The translations under genes were made by a program, and so were the position numbers. A stretch of DNA of 64,000 nucleotides from Circinella umbellata. Its lineage: Eukaryota > Mucoromycota > Mucoromycetes > Mucorales > Lichtheimiaceae. The DNA lies in contig JAIWNF010000024.1 of the NCBI GenBank assembly GCA_025093555.1, forward strand, positions 558,001-622,000. Direction: 5' to 3'. How positions within the stretch are numbered: the first letter of the stretch is position 1; each line of letters begins with the position of its first letter. Under the pieces are notes generated by a model. That model made no database searches. It was given only the letters and a program-made list of their open reading frames with translations, and was not told where the DNA came from. Below, piece after piece: positions 53,780 through 64,000 of the stretch.

Positions 53780-56523
53780 CCCTCTGTTGTTCTTTTACCC
53801 AAAGAGGAAGAAGAGGAAGCTGTGGTCATTGTTCACGGCAGCCATGAAGTCATCATCAATCATAACCGTATAAAAAAAGTGGTGTCAATATAAGTATTAT
53901 ACACTTTATTAGAAGAAATATTATGTTCCTACTTTATCATAAATAACCCCAATAATAAATCTATTCATTTCTTCACAAAATGAAAGTAAATAATAACTTT
54001 GCATGAACATAAATCTTTTATAGCTGTATCAATCCACCATGAGAAAATTTCTTGTAGGATTTTCACAAACAGGGGCATAAATACTTTATGTATTGATTGG
54101 AACAGACGTATTTTTTCATCATCATTATTACTATAATGGTGAGTACCATTCAAACGGTACGTAAAAGCTTGCTTTTTCTTTTGGTATATTTTTTATTTTA
54201 TTCTTTGTTTGATAACTCAATGCTTATTCAATTTTAAATAGAATATGTACGTATTTTTCTAACATGATGTTATATATCAAGATTTTGTTACGACGTATTT
54301 GTATCAATAAAAATGCAAACAATGATAGATAAACACATCATTAATGATGTCAATCAATTCTTCTTTTTAATTGGATACGTATTGATTGTTTTTTTATTTA
54401 TTATGACATTAAGTACATTCATCGTGTACTTTTTTCTATTTGTCCAATCGAAGCTACCCATTTGTCCAATCATCTTTCAACGATGAAAACACAGATGATA
54501 TTAGTAAATCAGGTTTATTATTTATTTTTTTTACTCCAGCTTAGTAGAATGATTTATCTTGGTTTTCAGTACATTCCATTCTACAAGTTATTACAATTAT
54601 GCACAAAAAAATCCGAAGATACGTACCAAAGTAAAAGAGCTGTTATACCGAAGCATTCCGTGTGTTATGTTAAGGAGCTACGTTATATGAAATTGATATG
54701 AAATATGTTAAAAAGATAGAATAAAGGATATAAATAACTTAATAATTATAGGAGACATCTAATATTCAGTAATTGTACGTCTGAATCCGCAAACAGAGAA
54801 ATCTTAATAAGGAAATCAAGTGAAAAGGTTTATTTATAAAAGATAATTTATTTAAAAGACAACAAGATAAAATTAAGTAAAGATAGAACTTAAAGTAAAA
54901 GAGAACTAGAACTCAAGAAAAGAATTTGAAAGCAGAGAAAAGGATGTGTAATATTTATACTGTTTGCTTTTGTAAAGATAATCAACAGCTTTTGTAAAAT
55001 ATTACAATTGCTCTTGTAAAAAGAAGCAATTGTGAAAAGACTCAAAAGCGATATCCAATCAAAATATGTAAAAGATAATTATGTTATAACAATATTTATG
55101 ATTGAAACATGTGATAATAACCGATAATAATAATGATAATGATAAAAAAGATAGAGATAATGACAATATAATGTTATCTATAATGGAAATGATACTAATA
55201 ATACTAACAATATATGATAAAAAAAATTGGGCAACGGTACGAACGTTACAATACTAAAACATTTATCAGCAACATAATCATTTTTTTTAACACTGAGTCA
55301 AACTTATTTTGTTCAAATCTTTGTATACAAGTAATTGTCTTTCAACATATGCGTAGCGCACATGGGACTATTTTTGTTTTATTCTGTCGTTTCATACATA
55401 CACATGCATTTCTCCTGCTACGTATTACCACTCATAGGCTACTTTTAATATAATAGAAAGATGATATCACTGTGTGTTTCAATATAGTAATACCATATAC
55501 CTTTTTTTCTTGAGAACTTGTCTTTTTTTTTTCTTTCTTTTTGTAAAAATAACTGCAGCTTTATCTACTATATAATAATAATGCTTAGGAACAGCTTTAT
55601 TTTCAAGAAAACATATCACTAAACGCCTTGATGTCAATTATGTTAATTGGAGAAACCTGTTCTTATCTTTCTTTCTATTCTCAATGATAGATTACAAACA
55701 ATAATTAAAGGGAGTTGATGTGAAGTTAAAAAAATATGTTTACAAAAAAAAAAACGTCTTCATTTTCATATGTTACGAATTTTAATAGTAATATGTTATA
55801 ATCTTAACTAAAGAATATATTAAAATGTCAACGAGAAAGAAGTTTGCAAATGTATCATCGCTTTTAAAGATAAATATAAAATGTACTACTATTTGAAATC
55901 TGAAATAAAAAAAATTCTCAGGTAGTGTCGATGAAAAGTAATAGCAAATAGTACTGTAGCTCTACTCTTTAATTGTGACCTATCATGAATAACAGTGAAT
56001 GTAATCAATAATCGTAAAAGATGGAACAGGTTGACGTTGTTACCTAGTACGTAGTGACCAAGAAATTTATTACACAGAGACCTCATCGTATACAAAAATA
56101 AATCGCAAAAAAAGAGAGTTCTCGAAAAATAATGTATTGCTTAAAAAGAAACAATTATCTATAATATTTTGTTGTCATGTAAAAATTTCGGGTTGCTATG
56201 GATAAGATCTCGTCGGAAACACAGAGCATCTGAAACAAATTCCTCCTTGGACGTCTCGGGGGAGGGGGGGGCCAACAGACATTCTTTTTTTTTTCTAACC
56301 TCCGCTCCACGCCGAACGCAGCTTCACGCCACATTAGACTACATAATAACTTAACCCTTTTTTTTTGTAACTTATAACATACCTCTTTTTTTTTTTTTTT
56401 TTTTGTGCAAGTAATCTCGCTGTTCATATTTGTATAACCTCATTTTTATCATTTAAAAAAACAACAACAACAACAAAAACAGAAACAGAAAAAGACTAAA
56501 AAAAAAAAAAAAGAAACAATACC
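53780..56523. other. Gene-poor AT-rich region before VMA16
   Basis: About 2.7 kb with no supportable gene. A short tandem repeat lies at 54966-55031 in an A-rich, repeat-like segment. The last 350 bases are the VMA16 upstream region. They include a G-rich run near 56260 with neighbouring less AT-rich DNA (about 56190-56340), a long T tract and a long A-rich leader. Confidence 0.5.
54966..55031 (+). repeat. 22-bp tandem repeat, three units
   Basis: Three consecutive 22-base units begin GCTTTTGTAAA, GCTTTTGTAAA and GCTCTTGTAAA, and end in CAACA, CAATT and CAATT. The surrounding 54780-55060 is purine-rich. It may be part of a decayed LTR or a small minisatellite. Confidence 0.6.
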
Positions 56524-57479
56524 ATGTCTGGATATTATTATACCTCCCTCCTCGGGACCACTATAAGTGTTCTTGCCATTGTCGGCTTATACATGTTGCT
56601 CACTGGTACAGGTGAAGCATTTAACTTTGGAAAATTCCTTGAAGAAGCGTCACCTTTTGCTTGGGCCACAGTAGGCATGGGCTTATGTATTGGTCTTTCT
56701 GTAGCAGGTGCAGCATGGTAAAACGAAATTTTATTGGGGATCCTTTTATAAAGTTTAATTTCTTTTTTTTTTTCATCCAAAAAAAAACTATATTAACAAA
56801 AATGACGCGTTTTTATTTTATTTTTATTATTTTCTATTCTATATATATAATATTATTTTAGGGGTATTTATATTACTGGTTCAGCATTATTAGGTGGTGC
56901 AGTCAAGACTCCACGTATTCAATCGAGAAATTTGATTTCCATCATTTTTTGTGAAGTGGTTGCCATTTATGGTGTCATTATGACCATTGTTTATTCTGCT
57001 AAACTAGTTGAAGTTTCTGAAGATAGACTTTATACACCTTCTAATTATTTTACAGGTTCGTGAAAGAAAGAAAGGGGGGTTTTTTGGGAGAGAGAGAGAG
57101 AAATATTTAAAGAGGGTTAATATCAGAAAGAAAGAGAAGGGAATAGGATGAAAAGTTAATAATGTAACTTTTTTTTTATATCTTAGGACACGCAATCTTT
57201 TGGGGTGGTTTGACAGTTGGTATTTGTAACCTCTTTTGCGGCGTTTGTGTCGGTATTACTGGATCAAGTGCTGCTCTTGCAGATGCTCAAGATCCACAAT
57301 TGTTTGTTAAAGTCTTGGTTGTCGAAATTTTCGGTTCTGTTCTTGGTCTTTTTGGTTTGATTGTTGGATTGTTAACGGTAAGATAATAATAATACTCACT
57401 TTGAATTCATAAGATACTAATTAAAGTTAATCTTTTATATTTATATGTTTAGACTGGTAAAGCATCCGACTTCCAATAA
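56524..57479 (+). CDS. VMA16: V-type proton ATPase proteolipid subunit c''
   Basis: A 201-residue membrane subunit of the proton-translocating rotor ring of the vacuolar ATPase, from exons 56524-56717, 56862-57055, 57187-57377 and 57453-57479; all junctions keep frame. Five hydrophobic segments are visible. The first lies near the N-terminus ([14 protein letters not shown]), which distinguishes c'' from c. The essential proton-binding glutamate is Glu96 in [32 protein letters not shown] and the last helix [15 protein letters not shown] match Vma16 closely. Length agrees with yeast Vma16 (213). The last exon encodes only eight residues. Confidence 0.96.
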
Positions 57480-57713
57480 GTCCTCATATCCCCCCCTCTT
57501 TCCATTTCCCAATCTTTTCACGTATATTCAACCAACAACAACAACAACAACCACACAAAAGAGTATCTTTTTTACATATACAACAATAGCAACATTTAAA
57601 AGAAAAATGATTTCCAATGTTGAAATAAAATAGTAAAAATGAAATGAAATGACTTGTGTGTTTTTATTTATATATGGCATATTATTATTATTATTATTAT
57701 TTAGTTATAAATT

Positions 57714-59995
57714 CTATAATAATTCCAAAATCATTTTGGCACCCTTATTTTCATCTTGCACCTTTTAATCTCTGATTTATGTGATTTTAAGGCCTTCTTT
57801 GTTTGTTTAGCAGTAGAAGGTTCTTCCAATAAGGATAAAACGACAAAACTACCAAAATTGGTAGCAAAATGACCAAGATGAGGTTCAATACGTTCCAAAA
57901 GTTTAGGTGCAAATCCAAGAGGTTCAATCGCTTTGTCATTAGTTTCTGTAGCACTGTCTGCTTTAATCATGGCTTTAACAATTCGATTGGCAAATCGATC
58001 TTGAATAATATGATTTTCTTTTTCAATATTTTCACTTGCCAAATCAAGAATAGCATTGATAGCAGCTGTCTTGTCACCTAAAAAAATTATATTATTTATT
58101 AGTTAAAGAAAAATAGTTTCATTGTTATTATTATAGGAGTATTACCAATAGCATGAAGCATGATTTCTTGTACTACTTGTGACGATAACTTTTCTCTCAT
58201 CATAATAGGAGCGTTTTCAGCAACTGTTTGAATAAGGGCTTCTGAACAAGCTTCAAGAATTTCTTTGGAACGAATTTCGGGATCTTTTTTACTATATAAC
58301 AGAATATGAAAAAAAATAAATAAACAAGTTTGAAAAAGCTATTTATTATTATTAGTTACCTTTGTCTGATTTGATCACCTTCAGTAATTTGTTGGACAGT
58401 TTCTGGTGAAAGATATCTAGTATTACGACCTGTAAGAATATATAAAAAGACACGTCGACCGAATTTATCTGAAAATAATTGTTTTGATTGTTTGCAAAGT
58501 TCCTATACAAAACACAGTCCAGTTAATATAATAGAACGATACTAATCATTTTAAATATATACTTACAGAAATAAGCGCTTTATTCATTAATACTGTATCA
58601 TCCATAACATCTAAGAAGCGAATTAAGACAAGATAACCATATTCATCTTGAGCAATTTTAACTACATGTGGTTTAAATGCCTTGATAATAGCTTTACGAT
58701 CCTATATAAATTATTATTATTTTTAGTCTTTCTTCTTATCATATAATTATATTATTTCCAATATTTACCTTGGGTGTTGAATAAGACAAACAAATCATGG
58801 CTACTTTAGCACCTTCACGTGTATGAAGAATATCTTGAAGATTATCACGAAGATGTTGCATCACATTCTAAATAATAAGAACAATAATAATAATAATATA
58901 TAAATAAAATGACTCTTCTATAAGAAAAACACACAGACATATAGATATATTTACCTCACGACTTTTAGGATCAGCCAAAGTCAAAAACTGATACAATGCT
59001 TTATGTACAATACTGTGTACAACTGTACCTTTATCCATACATCCCATTAAAGTTTCTGACATGAATCTTAAAACAGAGTCTTTTTTTTCTGGTAAGTTTT
59101 TTAAAAGGTCATCCAGTGTTTTTGCACCTCCACCACGATTAAATAAAGTCATTTCAGGACCATAAAATTCAGATAATAATTCATGTCTTTGTGCACCATT
59201 AGCATATTGTGCATAAAATGTTTCAATTACTGTAGAAGCTTCTCGATGACGAATAAGTTTACGAACATGTGTACGGAATTCAGATAATACTTGATCTCGA
59301 TGTTTGTGACTAAAGAAATACAGTTTTTAATTAAATTCAAAATTCAATAGAATATAACTATATAAAAGACTAAAACAAAACAAAGCTTACCAGTATTCCA
59401 AGACCTTCAAAACAATAAATTTACCATACATGGATTTAGCAAGAATTTCATATTTACCAGACAATTCATCTGCAATTGTACTTCGTTGTTCTGCGTTACC
59501 CTTCTTTAAACACGTTTGAACAATACGTGATGCATCGTGTTTAAAAATAATCTAATTATATCCATTCTTATTTAGTATCCAATTCTTTCTATTAATAAAA
59601 ATCATTTTCCTTTTTTTTTTTTTTTTACCTCTTGAACATGTCCTGTAATGACTTTCATGATCTTTTGCATGAGTTCCTTTGTTTCGTCACGTTCAATATC
59701 ACCACGTCGAAGATTTTCCCAAATTTTCTTTGCTTCGATAATCATTTCATAGTGACGATCGTGACCTTTTCGTTCATGTTTTAAACCTTTTTGTTGTTTA
59801 TGTCTAGAACCAGAATCTATTTATCCCCACAAAAAAAAAGGTTATTGTTTAATACATTATCGATCTGATAAAATATATTTTAAAACAAAAGAATATATAT
59901 ATATATGTTTACTCACCATCGCCTTTATATTTCTTATTGGAATCATAAGATTGGTCATAAGCTTTTCGCTTCATTGTATGTTGTGGTTGAGCCAT
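57714..59995 (-). CDS. PUF6: PUF6/PUM3-like Pumilio RNA-binding protein
   Basis: Predicted 550-residue protein with nine exons: 59917-59995, 59629-59816, 59391-59551, 58955-59309, 58769-58867, 58567-58701, 58360-58502, 58146-58291, and 58077 to a stop at 57731. It has a basic N-terminus (KQQKGLKHERKGH), Pumilio-type helical repeats (DASRIVQTCLKKG, YGKFIVLKVLEYC, KGTVVHSIVHKAL, YGYLVLIRFLDV), and a CPL-type C-terminal region. Homologs act in the nucleolus in large ribosomal subunit assembly and mRNA control. The open frame ends abnormally. After KSHKSEIKR it reads CKMKIRVPK and stops, whereas the frame one base away reads KGAKMILELL with a stop at 57714-57716, the end expected for the family. 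A base appears to be missing from a short A run (57763-57766), either a sequencing error or a real frameshift. Confidence 0.9.
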
Positions 59996-60459
59996 GATTT
60001 AACAAAAGTTAAAGATCTTTTTGAAAAGAAAAAAAAAAAAGTTACAAAAAAAAAAAATTTCGAGAACTCAACCGAATTGGGTAGTTGCTATGCTTTAACC
60101 GAAACTCAGTCTCTTTTTTTTTTTAACTCTCCCTCTATTTTTTTATGATTCAAAAAGAAAACATGGATATCATTTGAATTACTTGGTAAAGATGATATCT
60201 TTATTACTATTATTATTATATAAAAGAATTATATTATTCAAAGGATATTTCAAACAATACATGTTAAAAGTCTAAGCAAAAAAATGACAAGATATTTTTT
60301 GATGAAGAAGAAGAGAGGGGGGGTGTTGTTGGCAGTGGCTGAGCTATTCTAGAGAGTAATGCATAAATCTTTAATTTTTTAGCTCTTCCCCCCCCCAAAA
60401 AAAACCTCTCCCCTTTCCCTCCCCCCTTATCGTTCTACCTCTTTTAAACTTTGAATAAT
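59996..60459. other. Divergent promoter region PUF6 / DNMT2
   Basis: About 460 bases between two outward-facing start codons. It has pyrimidine-rich and C-rich tracts around 60385-60430 and A/T runs elsewhere. No TATA box stands out. An ORF at 59951-60148 only overlaps the PUF6 start. Confidence 0.5.
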
Positions 60460-62146
60460 ATGGCACCTTTACGAATGTTAGAATTTTATTCTGGCATTGG
60501 TGGAATGGTAAATTATAAATTATACATACAAATAAATATCAATATATACGAGTAGTGTGTGTTTTACTTTCATTCAATTAACTATATATATATTATATAT
60601 AGCATTTTGCAGCAGGTTTAGCTGGTTGGGATTATGAAGTAATAAAAGCATTCGATATTAACAATGTTGCCAATGACGTAAATATATATATCTATCTATC
60701 TATTTTTAATAGTATTTATCTTAAATATTATATCATTAATATGGATAAATTTTTATACGTGTAAAATGAATAGGTATACAAACATAACTTTGGACCTAAA
60801 ATAGTTGGACAGGTATATATATATGTATATATACAGTTATAGATTTGGAAGAATACATATCTCTTATATAAATAATTTATGTATATGATAGAGACAAATT
60901 GAAGCATTATCAATGGAACATTATGATAAAATAGCAGCTGATATTTGGACCATGTCTCCACCTTGTCAACCTTATTCAAGACAAGGATTACAAAAAGGAA
61001 GTCAAGATAATCGATCTAAAAGTTTTTTACATTTACTTGAAGTATTAGAAACCATGACCCATCGACCCAAATATATTCTTGTAGAAAATGTAAAAGGATT
61101 TGAAGAATCAGATTCACATGATTTATTAATAGATTCATTAAATCATTGTAATTATACCTTTCAAGAATTCTTATTAACACCACTTCAACTTGGAATTCCT
61201 AATTCACGTATGCGTTATTATTTGCTGGTAAGTCTTTCTTAAAAAAAAAATAAAGAAAGATGTTTTGTATTGAACTAAACTAAAATGAATAAATGGGTAT
61301 TCAATATATAGGCCAAACAGAAACCATTATCATTTATACAGCCACCTACAAATACAATCCTTGCATTTATTCCAGAATCAAAAATTATGTCTACAGAATT
61401 TGTTGATAATAGAACACAATCATTGGATAATGAAGACTCTTTAGTTCATTCAAATGTAAATATCGGTTCTGTTTCAGAATATTTGGAATCCAATGTTGAT
61501 TTTGTTTCTTATGCTATTTCAGATAAGGTATTTAATATTATTATCACTATTTTTAATATGGGAAACTAAGTTAAATGAACTCTAATATTAACTATTATTA
61601 TTATTATAATAGACATTATTAAAGCATGGACATGTATTTGATATTGTTAAACCAAGTACTCACAGAAGTTGCTGTTTTACTAAAGGATATTATCATTATG
61701 CTGAAGGAACAGGTAAAATTTAATAAATAGATTACATAGAACTCTTTTATATACTTATTATTATTATTATTTTATTAGGTTCCATTTTACAATTGAATGA
61801 AGAATTAGATGTAAGAATATTTTCCAACTGATTTTTATTTTTTATAAATTGGGGATATCAACAATAATATTTAAATTGAATGCAATTATAGTCAACAGAA
61901 ACATTTGATAAAGTAACACAAGCAAAGAAAATGGGAAATGAACAAGAAGCATTGAAATTATTACAATCATTAAAATTAAGATACTTTACACCAAGAGAAG
62001 TAGCTAATTTAATGGGATTTCCTATGGATACTTTTACATTTCCTGAATCAACTACTATAAAACAAAAGTATCGATGTTTAGGAAATAGTATTAATGTACG
62101 ATTAGTATCAGAGCTTATGATTTATTTAATGAAAAATCAAAATTGA
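60460..62146 (+). CDS. TRDMT1: DNMT2/TRDMT1-type tRNA cytosine-5 methyltransferase
   Basis: Predicted 366-residue methyltransferase with eight exons: 60460-60507, 60603-60677, 60774-60812, 60892-61227, 61312-61527, 61613-61712, 61779-61810, 61892-62146. The DNMT2 hallmarks are present: motif I LEFYSGIGGM, motif IV SPPCQPYSRQG with catalytic Cys79, motif VI LVENVKGFE with Glu119 (both numbers equal those in human TRDMT1), motif VIII NSRMRYY, and the C-terminal motif YRCLGNSINVRLVSELM. Despite a DNA-methyltransferase fold, this family methylates C38 of tRNA-Asp and a few other tRNAs. No regulatory N-terminal domain is present, as usual for DNMT2. Introns are short, 73-104 bases. DNMT2 is scattered across fungi (fission yeast Pmt1) and absent from Saccharomyces. 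Confidence 0.96.
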
Positions 62147-63898
62147 ACAACTCTTTTTTGTTTTTACAGATCATCCATAAACAACTAATAAAATGAGTAT
62201 TTTAGATCTAGTACACTCAAAATTCTCTTGTACTCATCTATTTTACATATTATTATGTACTATCTTTTACAAGACTACATATTATTTTATTTATGATGGT
62301 CATAAAATTAGGTTATTTAATTTATTATACGTAAATACATTTCTTTGTATGATAATAAATGGTGTATACTATTGAATTTATGATCTATTTTATAGGTTAA
62401 AGAATGGGATGCAGTTAATGGCCAGATCTTGACTGATAATATACATCTCTCATCATGATGGTTTCGGTACATACACGATTTATAACGCTTACGTATCGTG
62501 TTAACAAACCTGGGCTCAAAATACTGTAACATTATAATTATTATTTCATTACTGATATATATATAGGTTCATTTTTGTGCATATACTAAAGAATGGTGTA
62601 TTCGAGATGTTTTACGTATTGGGGCGTGTCTTGCTGTAACGAAGCTATTTCTTTCATCATCATTATCAAGTATAAGACCCAATCATTTGTAAATGTAAAT
62701 GTAAATATCACATTATATACATATATAATACATTTACGTACGTACGTACGTATTATTATAGATTATATCAGGATTGTATATGGGCTTAGTAATGAGCACT
62801 ATGTTATTAATAATATCAATTACTTTAGTTACTACGTACACTATCATGGTTCAAAAAGAATCACATCAGCTACAATAAATGGGAAGGTCTTTAATTGTTA
62901 TTGTTTCTACAACATCAACTTTAATAAATATAACAATATATAAGTAAATGTCATGAAGATATTGATTCTCACTGAATTTCTAATAAAAAATAGGAACCCA
63001 AAAAATATTAAACGAGAATAACAACAGTACATAGAATACTAATTGACACACCATGTACAGTCTCAGTTCTGCACCATTTGTTTTGGAAATGTTAAAAGTA
63101 CTTGATGGAATCGCAACTTGCAACTTACATGAAGGTTTTTGAGCGTCGAGTTGCGCTAATCGGGAGTAAAATGTATCCTGATTTACTAATTGTGTATAAT
63201 ATTCTTATGGATCATGTTGATCTAAATATGGAAATACCCACAATGACAGCAAAGAATAATTTGATAAGATGCCGTATTTAACTATATATCAAGTCTCGCT
63301 TTGTTGCAAGTCTTTGGTTCTGCAACAAAAAATCAGGAAATCTCAAGTGTGCAAAAACCGGGGGGTTGACTGTAACGAATATGAAAAGTGGGCTACACAT
63401 TCTGTGTTTATATGATCAAGAAAAAGTTTATTTTGAATCAGCTTTATGCTTAATTGTTTATGGTTGTAATAGATTATCAACACCAAACCCCCCCCCACCC
63501 TTTTTTACTGTTTTGTTGTTTTTATACAGAACGAGTTATATTACGGTTTTAAAGTAATAATATGGTAATCAAGTAAATAGATCATCATTAATTGTTATTG
63601 TTATTGTTATTATTAAATTATAGACCCATGGTATCAAATTAGGTAATATTATCTTCATGAACTCTTTTTTTTTTTGATGGATTGAAATGTCAAACGAAAA
63701 AAAAAAAGTCATGAGAAAGTTTTTGTTTTCTGTTAAGAATTTCCTCATTCACTTGCATATCCATCTCGTGTTTAAACTATTTGTTTGTATGTTTGTTCAA
63801 TAAAATATATAAAGACATATTATATGTTTGTATCACAATCACTTGCATTAAGATTTACTTGTGGATTTTGATTTAACAAAAGAATAGGATTAAAAATA
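62147..63898. other. Gene-poor region with possible transposon relic
   Basis: No intact gene seen. An ACGT simple repeat lies near 62736-62750. A short protein-like frame at 63132-63281 may derive from a hAT transposase. ORFs at 62193 and 62593 are not convincing. The remainder is AT-rich. Confidence 0.45.
63132..63281 (+). pseudogene. Possible hAT-type transposase remnant
   Basis: A 49-codon frame reads VFERRVALIGSKMYPDLL, then VYNILMDHVDLNMEI, then a TAA. This is reminiscent of the central hAT transposase segment, where a Tyr-Pro motif and a YN-L-DH motif precede the catalytic Glu. It has no start codon and no intact flanks. The match is from memory of the family and short, so chance resemblance is possible. 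Confidence 0.3.
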
Positions 63899-64000
63899 TT
63901 ATTGGTGATAGCGATATTGTTGTTGGGGTAAAGATACTCGATTAGAAGAAGTAAAAGGTCGTGACCTTGGGGAAGGAGTTGACATGGGTTCACGTCTACC
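63899..64000 (-). CDS. 3' end of a gene running off the window
   Basis: On the minus strand the last 102 bases read as an open frame without stops, GRREPMSTPSPRSRPFT, then SSNRVSLPQQQYRYHQ and a TAA. The Ser/Pro/Gln-rich composition suits the tail of a regulatory protein. The rest lies beyond 64000, so function cannot be judged, and the short length leaves room for chance. Confidence 0.45.
   Translation of the reverse strand, partial: GRREPMSTPSPRSRPFTSSNRVSLPQQQYRYHQ

Noticed and set aside
62593..62943. ORF of 116 codons downstream of DNMT2
   Set aside because: Dominated by Ile, Tyr and Asn from AT-rich DNA, and it includes an ACGT simple repeat.

Overview
The window is nuclear DNA from a fungus. 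It is AT-rich, with short GT-AG introns of mostly 55-130 bases, many of them ending in TAG, and poly-A and poly-T tracts between genes. The gene set (intact DNMT2, tuberin/TSC2, a Zucchini/PLD6-type nuclease, a short two-exon metallothionein, and a Myb-like gene with a coiled-coil tail) fits an early-diverging fungus, most likely Mucoromycota/Mucorales. That placement is inference; no rRNA or barcode gene is present to confirm it.

Layout. 1-10.3 kb: two intronless minus-strand housekeeping genes, the trifunctional folate enzyme (FOL1) and the spliceosomal helicase BRR2. 11.5-12.9 kb: a four-exon Myb/SANT-like protein. 13.3-16.8 kb: a secreted GH31 alpha-glucosidase in 11 exons on the minus strand. 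16.8-23.4 kb: a gene-poor AT-rich stretch. 23.4-25.4 kb: a complete Tc1/mariner-type transposon with 180-bp inverted repeats, a TA duplication and an open DD34E transposase. 25.9-27.2 kb: a PLD6/Zucchini-like nuclease. 27.5-29.1 kb: eEF1A. 30.3-35.8 kb: tuberin (TSC2). 36.0-37.3 kb: a mitochondrial-type rhomboid protease. 38.7-43.2 kb: a second GH31 alpha-glucosidase in 18 exons on the plus strand, paralogous to the first. 44.2-46.6 kb: a STE20-type kinase. 49.5-49.8 kb: metallothionein. 50.6-52.6 kb: an F-box/LRR protein. 53.4-53.8 kb: an orphan ORF. 56.5-57.5 kb: V-ATPase subunit c'' (VMA16). 57.7-60.0 kb: PUF6/PUM3. 60.5-62.1 kb: DNMT2. After 62.2 kb comes a gene-poor tail with a possible hAT relic and the 3' end of a gene that runs off the window.

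There is no operon-like or cluster logic; most genes are unrelated housekeeping or signalling genes. The main internal relationship is the GH31 pair, about 22 kb apart and in opposite orientation. Comparing their exons fixes nearly every splice site and reveals a probable GC-AG intron, a 14/15-nt micro-exon, a 9-nt micro-exon and a block of five contiguous intron differences. I rebuilt exon structures by hand from splice sites and checked that each join keeps the reading frame; the joined lengths are multiples of three in every multi-exon gene.

Best candidates for a second look: the micro-exons and GC-AG intron, the apparently intact transposon, the Zucchini-like nuclease with an unusual basic N-terminus, an altered GH31 active-site signature in the plus-strand paralog, and a one-base frameshift at the end of the PUF6 gene.
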